16,581 bases of DNA, taken from NCBI GenBank assembly GCA_023457295.1, contig JAEWLZ010000299.1, forward strand, positions 1-16,581. The letters are read 5' to 3'. This DNA comes from Cyanobacteria bacterium OH_PDB_112 (lineage in GTDB: Bacteria; Cyanobacteriota; Vampirovibrionia; Gastranaerophilales; CAJFVJ01). Shown here piece by piece: positions 11,193 through 16,581 of this stretch. The position numbers were made by a program, and so were the translations under genes. Below the pieces are notes generated by a model. It saw nothing but the letters and a program-made list of their open reading frames with translations, searched no databases and had not been told where the DNA came from. The number at the start of each line of letters is the position of its first letter. Positions within the stretch are counted from its first letter, which is position 1.

Positions 11193-13100
11193 ATGCAACT
11201 TTTATCGGTATTAAACAATACTCTCAAAATAAGCTACAATCCAGAAGAAAGCGATCTTTATATAGGAGATATGCTTGAATTTATCATTCCGAGCAATCAT
11301 GGTGTTATTGCGCAAATTTTCAAACTTGAAATGGATGAAGGTGAAAATATTGCGCATTTGCGAATATTTTTCACCATAAAACAAGGTGACTGGATAAAAT
11401 GGGTCGGAAACATACCCCCAAAAAGCTCTACCATCAAAAAAATCCCCGAAAATGAAGTTTTGGAATTATTTTCACAAAATGACAAAAACTCTCTTGCCTT
11501 AGGATATTTACCTCAATACGGCAGAAATTTCCGTGTAAGTGTAGATAAAATCGACAAAACATTTGTCCTTTTTAACAATAATCAGAACAAAATTGATATT
11601 TTTAATACCTTAAAAGACGAATTTTTAAGACTTTCTTTGCCATTTGTAATTTTTGATTTTCATGGTGAATTCAAGTCCAAAAATGTTGTCAGAATTAATG
11701 CAATAAAAGACTTTAAAATTCCATTAAATATCGAAACTCTGCTTGCTCTTTATGATAAGAATTTTCAATATTCTTCTCCCGAAATGAAGCTTTTATTTGA
11801 TGATGTAATTTCACAGATAAAAGTGTTTTTCAAGCAAAGCGAAGAAGTTTTCATCCCGTTCAATATCTTTAAATCGGTAGTAGACAATGCACCGCCTTCA
11901 ATTGAGCTTTCTTTGCTTAAAAATATTCTTGAAAAATATAAAGAAAAAGAGCTTTTTGCAAATATGAAATCTGATTTTGTTAGACTTCGCAGTATTTTTA
12001 AAAAGCACACAGCTTATGTTGTTGATTTGTCCTTAGTTCCTCAAGAATGGCAAAAAGATTATATTTCTTTTGTTATAAGCAATCTAAATAAGTTTTTTGT
12101 GATGATTGAAGACAATAAAACCTTCAAAAATTCAAAAGAAATTGATGAGATTTTTGATGCGAGTTCAAAAGTAAAATTTATCGGCGCAATAAATTATTCA
12201 TCAGAGCTTATAGGAGAATTTGTCAAACAAGCAAAAAGCCTTGTACTCTGCCCTCCAAGCAAAAGAATAAATTACTTCCCAAATCTTGTCGAATATCTGG
12301 CTCTTTTAACTCCCGAAGAATTTATTTATCAGGGCGAACAAAGCAAATACATACCTATTATGCTTCAACCTCCTGTTGAAAAAGAAGCCCCTAAAATATC
12401 TTTAAAACCAATTATAACTCCCGTAAAAAAAGAAGAAAAGCCTCCAGAAGAACTTATTTTAAAGAAAACTCAAGTTCCGGAAATTGAAGATATTATTTCA
12501 GAAATTGAAGGCATTCAATCCCAAGAAGATGATGAAATCCCTGTTGAAATGGTAGAATTCGAAGAAATTTCTATGGACGATATTGAATCTTTAGAAGATT
12601 TGGAAGTAATATCTAGCGAAGACACTTATGAAGATGAATATGTTGATGAAGCTGAGAACTATGAAGTAATTGAATTTCAGGAAGAAGAAAAAGATGAAGA
12701 TTTGTTTGATGAAAGCTTAATGAAAGATGTAGAAGCTTTATATAAAGCAGCACCTTTAACATCTTCTGAACCTAAAAATCCAGAAATACAAAAAATGATT
12801 CAGCATCAAAAAGAAATCGAAAAATTCGAACAGGAAGAAGCCCCTCCTGAATATAAAAAAGTGCCTTCCGTCGGATATGAAAAACAAGAAGAATTAAAAG
12901 AATATAAAGTTCCCGTACATGAAGTCAGAAATAAGGGTATAAAATTTGAAAAAGAAGATGTAATTATGCATCCAAAATACGGTCGAGGAGTTATAAAAAG
13001 AATTGTTTCTCACGGAGAAAGAAGCTTGTATAAAATTCAATTTGAAGAAAATGGTATAAAGCTTATTGACCTTGATACCATTGATGTTCAAAAGCTTTAA
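11193..13100 (+). CDS. HerA/VirB4-like ATPase with degenerate P-loop, acidic linker and C-terminal PcrA-type Tudor domain
   Basis: A 635-residue protein with three parts. Residues 1-~95 form a beta-rich N-terminal region that could be a HerA-type barrel. Residues ~100-390 follow the HerA order: LALGYLP, the P-loop position (124-137), FVIFDFHGEF (151-160) as in HerA's VLVIDPHGEY, VVDLSLVP...YISFVISNL, and INYSSELIGEFVKQAKSLVLCPP. At the P-loop all three Gly and the Ser/Thr are gone (FNNNQNKI at 127-134, only Lys133 kept), and the Walker B site reads MIED, so ATP hydrolysis is doubtful. Residues ~395-580 are a Glu/Asp-rich, probably disordered linker. Residues ~582-635 (DVIMHPKYGRGVIKRI ... KIQFEENGIKLIDL) resemble the Tudor domain at the end of PcrA/UvrD, which binds RNA polymerase. 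Domain calls rest on pattern matching by eye. A transcription-linked or DNA-bound scaffold is my inference. It is divergent from comM. Confidence 0.7.
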   Translation: MQLLSVLNNTLKISYNPEESDLYIGDMLEFIIPSNHGVIAQIFKLEMDEGENIAHLRIFFTIKQGDWIKWVGNIPPKSSTIKKIPENEVLELFSQNDKNSLALGYLPQYGRNFRVSVDKIDKTFVLFNNNQNKIDIFNTLKDEFLRLSLPFVIFDFHGEFKSKNVVRINAIKDFKIPLNIETLLALYDKNFQYSSPEMKLLFDDVISQIKVFFKQSEEVFIPFNIFKSVVDNAPPSIELSLLKNILEKYKEKELFANMKSDFVRLRSIFKKHTAYVVDLSLVPQEWQKDYISFVISNLNKFFVMIEDNKTFKNSKEIDEIFDASSKVKFIGAINYSSELIGEFVKQAKSLVLCPPSKRINYFPNLVEYLALLTPEEFIYQGEQSKYIPIMLQPPVEKEAPKISLKPIITPVKKEEKPPEELILKKTQVPEIEDIISEIEGIQSQEDDEIPVEMVEFEEISMDDIESLEDLEVISSEDTYEDEYVDEAENYEVIEFQEEEKDEDLFDESLMKDVEALYKAAPLTSSEPKNPEIQKMIQHQKEIEKFEQEEAPPEYKKVPSVGYEKQEELKEYKVPVHEVRNKGIKFEKEDVIMHPKYGRGVIKRIVSHGERSLYKIQFEENGIKLIDLDTIDVQKL

Positions 13101-13186
13101 GTTTTGTTAAAAAAACAATCTCCAATAGGCAATTTTTATTTTTAGATGATTTATTATTTTTGTAAATAGTAAATTCGATTATAAAA

Positions 13187-13741
13187 ATGATTAGAAGAAT
13201 AAATTCAATCCAAACACAAAGACAAAATTTTGGTTCAGTTTCTCAATTACGACAGGTTATTGTCAATGGAACTTCTGTTTCAGATGAAAAAGAAAAAGAA
13301 GCTTCTCTAAATCAAGTAATAAATATTTTAATGAAACTTGATAAAGACGAACCTAACGCCCCTGAATTACAAAAAATAAATCAAGAAATACGAGATACTT
13401 TTAAATCTCAAATACCTGATTACAGATTTTCTAATGATTATAACAAAGCCTCTCGTAGCACAGGTTATTGGGTTCAAATGAATCTCAAAATTGAAAAATT
13501 AAAAGACGCATCAAGCAAATTTTTAGGGCTTTTAACGGGTAATCCGGTAAAAGAAATAGATGAGGCAAAAGTAGCCCTAACTAAAGCAAAAAGATTTAAT
13601 CCTTGTTCTTCACAAACAGCCTTAAAAAATTATAATGAAACTAAAAAAAGGATTTTGAACCTTAAACGTGCTCCGAGTTTTATTATATTTAAAGAAAAAA
13701 TAGCGGGCAAAATAAGACCCACGAAAATTATTTTTTGGTAA
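13187..13741 (+). CDS. Hypothetical 184-residue helical protein
   Basis: I do not recognise this protein. It starts MIRRINSIQTQRQNFGSVSQ and is basic overall (many Lys), probably mostly helical from about residue 35 to 160, with no clear signal peptide or membrane segment. The C-terminus is strongly basic with aromatic/aliphatic residues (FIIFKEKIAGKIRPTKIIFW). The N-terminal NFGS sits in a low-complexity, Gln/Arg-rich stretch, as I recall for many small Gastranaerophilales proteins. There is no convincing Shine-Dalgarno before the ATG at 13187; the leader is A/T-rich. A good terminator follows within 10 nt of the stop, so it is a single-gene unit. Codon use looks like its neighbours'. Function unknown. 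Confidence 0.7.
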   Translation: MIRRINSIQTQRQNFGSVSQLRQVIVNGTSVSDEKEKEASLNQVINILMKLDKDEPNAPELQKINQEIRDTFKSQIPDYRFSNDYNKASRSTGYWVQMNLKIEKLKDASSKFLGLLTGNPVKEIDEAKVALTKAKRFNPCSSQTALKNYNETKKRILNLKRAPSFIIFKEKIAGKIRPTKIIFW

Positions 13742-13747
13742 AGCACC

Positions 13748-13784
13748 AAAAAAGCCCTCTAATTTTATTTAAGAGGGCTTTTTA
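13748..13784. terminator. Bidirectional terminator between the 184-residue gene and the GH57 gene
   Basis: AGCCCTCT (13753-13760) pairs with AGAGGGCT (13772-13779), flanked by an A-run on the left and a T-run on the right that extend the stem. Either strand gives a stem followed by five or six T, so it serves both convergent genes. Confidence 0.88.
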
Positions 13785-13802
13785 TGTTTTAAAATATCTA
13801 AA

Positions 13803-15524
13803 TTAATTAACGTACAAAGGAGCTAATTTAGCTTCTTGCTGAGGAATCACGCCTTCTTCAATTGAAGAATAAGCACGATAATCAATTACAGGGAAACAAT
13901 TATCAATAGATTCTATTTCCTGCAATTTAGCGTCATCGATATTTCCTGTTTCTATCATATTGGCAATCAGCTCGAATCTTTCTACATGCTCTCTAAATCT
14001 GTCAGTAGCATAGTCTTTTGCCTGCCAAGTTGTAATCAAGAAAGGCCAATCGCTGCTTTGCAACAACAGATTTTCACGAGCTAACTGATTAAGCGCTCTG
14101 TGAAGAAGCTTGTCTGAAGGTATTGCCTGATTTTTATCCACAATTGCGCTGATTCTTTTTTCGCAAGCGTGAATAATAGGCCACATCCACTCAGTAAGGT
14201 GATTTTGCCATACCCAGAAGTGTCCGCCCTGTCCCCAAGAAGACTCGGGTATTTGAATAGCTTCTGACGGAGGACATTTATCTAGGTACTCAGCAGCTGT
14301 AAGTCTGTCAACTTCAGGCGTATATTTTGCGAATTTTTTAATTACCTGTTTAATAAATTCAACACCTTCAAACCACCAGTGTCCGTATAACTCTGTATCG
14401 AATGATACCATTACAAGACCTTCTTTACCTGTTGCTAGTTTGTAATCATTCAACATGTGGTAAATCAAGTTTGTATAATGGTCTGAGTTTGAATTAATTT
14501 GATTCATAGCCAAAACAGGATCATAAAGCATTTTGTCGCCCAAGTCAGTATCAGAACTTGTAATTCTCCAGTAATGCATACCTGATTTATCGTCTTTTTT
14601 ATGGAATTCACGATAACAGCCATCACCGGGATAACCATCAGCAGCAGACCAAACTTGGAAACTTGCTCTGTCATTTCTTCCCATTACAGCTACTTGTGCA
14701 TCAGGTAACCAATAAGCGGAATATGTGTCATATCCTGTTGCTTCACGTTCAGGAAGCGGGATATATTCGATGTTTCCATAAACACCTATTACACGTCTAT
14801 TTCCGATAGAATTGCCTCCTTCAATAACGTGTGAGTCAACAAAGAAGTATTCTATATCGTTATTTTGTAATGTAACTTCGACTGCAGGGCGCCATTTTTT
14901 CTCGCCGTCTTTTCCTACATATTCGTAACCTTGCCTGTAAGCACACTCAGGAAGCCATGTTCCGCGAGCTTTTTTACCGAAAAGTCTTTTTGTAGTATCA
15001 GCACCAATTTTGAATTGTGCATTCAAGTTTGCATCGGTTGCCAAAAGTGGTGAAAATCCGTGAGTTGCACCTGAAGTTGTAATTTCTATACAACCAAGAC
15101 TTTGTAATCTTGCAAATTCTGCAATCAAGTCTTTATTATATTTGTTGATAAATACGTCTTTGAGTGATGTAAACCAATCAAAATAGTATTTTGCAAGATA
15201 TTTTAAGTGTTGCGAATGAGCAACCGTTTCGCAAGGGTATCTGTCTAAATCTTTTGAAACAGCTTCTATTCTTGAATCAAGATATTTGATGAACCCTTCT
15301 TGCAAGTGATCATCATTTAATTGCTCAGCTAAAATAGGTGTTATACCCAATGTAAGCTTAGCTTTAATTCCTTCATCATATAATTCGTTAATAGCGTTAG
15401 CTAATGGAATGTATGTTTCTGCCATACACTCATATAAATTCTCTTCTCCAAACGGCCACATACCTGCTTTTCTGTAATAAGGGAGGTGACTGTGAAGCAT
15501 AAATACAAATGAACCAATTGACAT
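13803..15524 (-). CDS. GH57 1,4-alpha-glucan branching enzyme
   Basis: This 573-residue protein belongs to glycoside hydrolase family 57, in the branching-enzyme subgroup that makes alpha-1,6 branches in glycogen. The conserved regions are in order: HSHLPYYR (11-18) with PFGEENLYE, GITPILAEQL (60-69), the TSGATHGFSPLL region (150-161), GTWLPECAY with the nucleophile Glu193, SFDTELYGHWWFEG with the acid Asp376, and SSWGQGGHFWVWQN (428-441). The length matches other GH57 branching enzymes (about 520-570). There is no signal peptide, so it is cytoplasmic. The ATG has GGAGGA 6 nt upstream, a strong site. No other glycogen gene lies in the window; it is divergent from nanE. An amylase or amylopullulanase is less likely given the size and the WLPECAY and HWWFEG motifs. 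Confidence 0.93.
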   Translation of the reverse strand: MSIGSFVFMLHSHLPYYRKAGMWPFGEENLYECMAETYIPLANAINELYDEGIKAKLTLGITPILAEQLNDDHLQEGFIKYLDSRIEAVSKDLDRYPCETVAHSQHLKYLAKYYFDWFTSLKDVFINKYNKDLIAEFARLQSLGCIEITTSGATHGFSPLLATDANLNAQFKIGADTTKRLFGKKARGTWLPECAYRQGYEYVGKDGEKKWRPAVEVTLQNNDIEYFFVDSHVIEGGNSIGNRRVIGVYGNIEYIPLPEREATGYDTYSAYWLPDAQVAVMGRNDRASFQVWSAADGYPGDGCYREFHKKDDKSGMHYWRITSSDTDLGDKMLYDPVLAMNQINSNSDHYTNLIYHMLNDYKLATGKEGLVMVSFDTELYGHWWFEGVEFIKQVIKKFAKYTPEVDRLTAAEYLDKCPPSEAIQIPESSWGQGGHFWVWQNHLTEWMWPIIHACEKRISAIVDKNQAIPSDKLLHRALNQLARENLLLQSSDWPFLITTWQAKDYATDRFREHVERFELIANMIETGNIDDAKLQEIESIDNCFPVIDYRAYSSIEEGVIPQQEAKLAPLYVN

Positions 15525-15620
15525 TTTGTGTCCTCCGGGGTTTGTCTAATTTTTCTTACATATATATAAAATTGTTCGATTAATTTGAATACTATCACAA
15601 AAGTTTTTATAATATAACCC

Positions 15621-15638
15621 TAAAGAGCTAGTTCTTTA
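15621..15638. promoter_or_regulatory. Near-perfect palindrome between the GH57 gene and nanE (candidate operator)
   Basis: TAAAGAGCTAGTTCTTTA is an 18-bp palindrome with one mismatched pair. It lies 26 nt before the nanE -10 and upstream of the GH57 gene, where one regulator could control both divergent genes. No regulator gene is in the window. Confidence 0.4.
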
Positions 15639-15663
15639 GTATAATGTTACATTTTATTCATAT

Positions 15664-15669
15664 TATAAT
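15664..15669 (+). promoter_or_regulatory. -10 element of nanE, implying a leaderless transcript
   Basis: A perfect TATAAT ends 6 nt before the nanE ATG, and no Shine-Dalgarno is present. Transcription from it would begin at or next to the A of the start codon. No good -35 is visible. Another TATAAT at 15640-15645 could instead give a short leader of about 25 nt. Confidence 0.4.
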
Positions 15670-15675
15670 TAGAAT

Positions 15676-16362
15676 ATGAACACTTTGGATAAATTAAAAA
15701 ACTCAATAATCATTTCATCACAAGCAATGCCTTGTGAGCCATTTTATGACCAAATTGCGATGACAGCAATGATTCAATCGGTTATAAACGGTGGTGCTCA
15801 AGGGCTTAGACTGGCAGGAGAAAGAGATATAAAAATCGCAAAACAACTATGCGATTTGCCTGTAATAGCCATAACAAAACCTGATAAAATACCTGACAAC
15901 TTTAAAGAAGTCGTCTATATTACTCCTTCTTTAAGCGATGTTAAAATTTTGGCTGAATCAGGAGCGGATATTATTGCCTTTGATGGAACTTCTCGTCCCA
16001 GGCCCGGAGGAGCAACTTTGGCTCAAATAATTGAATCAGTTCAAAAATACAGCTGTCTTGCAATGGCGGATATTTCAACTTTCGAAGAAGGGGTTAATGC
16101 CCGAAAGCTTGGTGCGGATATAATTTCAACCACTTTGGCAGGTTATACTTCTAATTCTGTTGAGGTTGAAGGTCCTGACTTTGAACTTTTGAAAAAACTG
16201 GTTAAAGAACTTGATTGCCCTGTAATTTTAGAAGGACGCATATGGTCACCCGATGAAGTCAAAAAAGCTTTTGAACTTGGTGCTTATGCTGTGGTTATAG
16301 GTTCAGCGGTTACAAGACCTCACCATATAGTAGAAAGATTTAGAAAAATATCAGAAAAATAA
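15676..16362 (+). CDS. nanE: Putative N-acetylmannosamine-6-phosphate 2-epimerase
   Basis: The 228-residue TIM-barrel protein interconverts N-acetylmannosamine-6-P and N-acetylglucosamine-6-P, a step of sialic acid breakdown. NanE signatures are present in order: SQAMPCEPFYD (15-25), GGAQGLRLAG with Arg45, VIAITK with Lys68 at the catalytic position, YITPSLSDV, ADIIAFDGTSRPRPGG with Asp103, MADISTFEEG, GADIISTTLAGYT, GPDFELLKKLV, VILEGRIWSPDE with Glu186 at the second catalytic position, and GAYAVVIGSAVTRP. Length matches the family (about 220-235). There is no Shine-Dalgarno; the ATG directly follows a -10 element. No other nan gene (lyase, kinase, transporter) is in the window, so whether it serves sialic acid use or recycling of amino sugars is open. 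Confidence 0.94.
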   Translation: MNTLDKLKNSIIISSQAMPCEPFYDQIAMTAMIQSVINGGAQGLRLAGERDIKIAKQLCDLPVIAITKPDKIPDNFKEVVYITPSLSDVKILAESGADIIAFDGTSRPRPGGATLAQIIESVQKYSCLAMADISTFEEGVNARKLGADIISTTLAGYTSNSVEVEGPDFELLKKLVKELDCPVILEGRIWSPDEVKKAFELGAYAVVIGSAVTRPHHIVERFRKISEK

Positions 16363-16384
16363 AATTTTATTTTTTCGATATTTT
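16345..16384. repeat. AT-only long inverted repeat across the nanE stop codon
   Basis: AAAATATC (16345-16352) mirrors GATATTTT (16377-16384), and inside them AAAAATAAAA mirrors TTTTATTTTT, leaving only a 2-nt internal mismatch. This 40-bp palindrome could act as a weak A/U terminator for nanE, since TTTTATTA follows. Chance contributes in AT-rich sequence, but the length is notable. Confidence 0.4.
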
Positions 16385-16497
16385 ATTACAAAATGTAACA
16401 AATTTTTAATAATTCCTTAAATTCCTTCAAGCGCATGCGTGTTTTTGCCGATGTGACGAGTATGTGTGTGTAAAAAATTAAGGAAAAAGACTTAAAA

Positions 16498-16581
16498 ATG
16501 GGTTTGTCGTCAAATCAAGCAAGATTTTTATCTCTAACCTCAAGGCAAGTTGACCTGGAGCGTCGCATCCAGCAAATTTGC
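16498..16581 (+). CDS. N-terminal 28 residues of a lineage-type small protein (runs off the right edge)
   Basis: The frame MGLSSNQARFLSLTSRQVDL continues ERRIQQIC to the window end. The pattern is an amphipathic, coiled-coil-prone helix rich in Gln and Arg. I recall near-identical starts in many paralogous proteins of gut Melainabacteria (Gastranaerophilales), without known function; this is memory, not a search. AAGGAA lies 12 nt upstream of the ATG, a rather long spacing. The leader is unusual for the window: a G/C-richer block (about 16430-16470) between AT-rich flanks, and two TTCCTT copies that could pair with the ribosome site. It is probably a gene of its own, separated from nanE by 135 nt. 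Confidence 0.6.
   Translation, partial: MGLSSNQARFLSLTSRQVDLERRIQQIC

Noticed and set aside
1..16581. tRNA or rRNA genes, CRISPR arrays, insertion sequences, phage genes
   Set aside because: None was seen: no cloverleaf-like T-loop, no regular spaced repeats, no transposase or integrase frame.

Overview
The window is an AT-rich bacterial chromosome segment with ordinary housekeeping genes, short intergenic gaps and several small lineage-type genes. I see no insertion sequence, prophage, CRISPR array, tRNA or rRNA. The best guess for the source is an uncultured anaerobic gut bacterium of the Vampirovibrionia/Melainabacteria (Gastranaerophilales). This is inferred from the AT-rich sequence, the anaerobe-type class I hybrid cluster protein, the GH57 glucan branching enzyme beside nanE, and the partial last gene, whose N-terminus (MGLSSNQARF...) I recall as typical of that lineage. 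It is not proven from the window.

Layout. At the left edge lies the 5' end of ruvA (minus strand), divergent from an exported or anchored TPR-repeat protein. Next comes a compact translation/RNA cluster, rplS-ylqF(rbgA)-rnhB, with overlapping genes and its own promoter. A 65-residue small gene with an internal repeat and a terminator follows, facing the minus-strand coaX (type III pantothenate kinase). Divergent from coaX is a 45-residue small gene with a strong promoter, a strong Shine-Dalgarno and a perfect palindromic terminator. Then come polA (full-length DNA polymerase I) and hcp (hybrid cluster protein). The polA-hcp gap is the longest gene-free stretch (about 216-264 nt, depending on the hcp start). 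It contains a perfect FNR/CRP-type box, a sigma70 promoter and a second palindrome lying over that promoter. hcp converges on comM/yifB (minus) across a bidirectional terminator.

Divergent from comM is the most unusual gene: a 635-residue protein that looks like a HerA-type ATPase with a destroyed P-loop, joined by a long acidic linker to a C-terminal domain resembling the RNA-polymerase-binding Tudor domain of PcrA/UvrD. After it come an unrecognised 184-residue protein, a bidirectional terminator, a minus-strand GH57 1,4-alpha-glucan branching enzyme, a divergent and possibly leaderless nanE, and the first 28 codons of the last gene.

Functional themes are DNA repair and replication (ruvA, polA, rnhB, comM, perhaps the HerA-like protein), ribosome assembly (rplS, rbgA), coenzyme A synthesis (coaX), nitrosative-stress defence (hcp), and glycogen plus amino-sugar metabolism (GH57 enzyme, nanE). 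The strongest candidate for something undescribed is the HerA-like/Tudor fusion. The two short, independently regulated genes and the layered control region of hcp come next.
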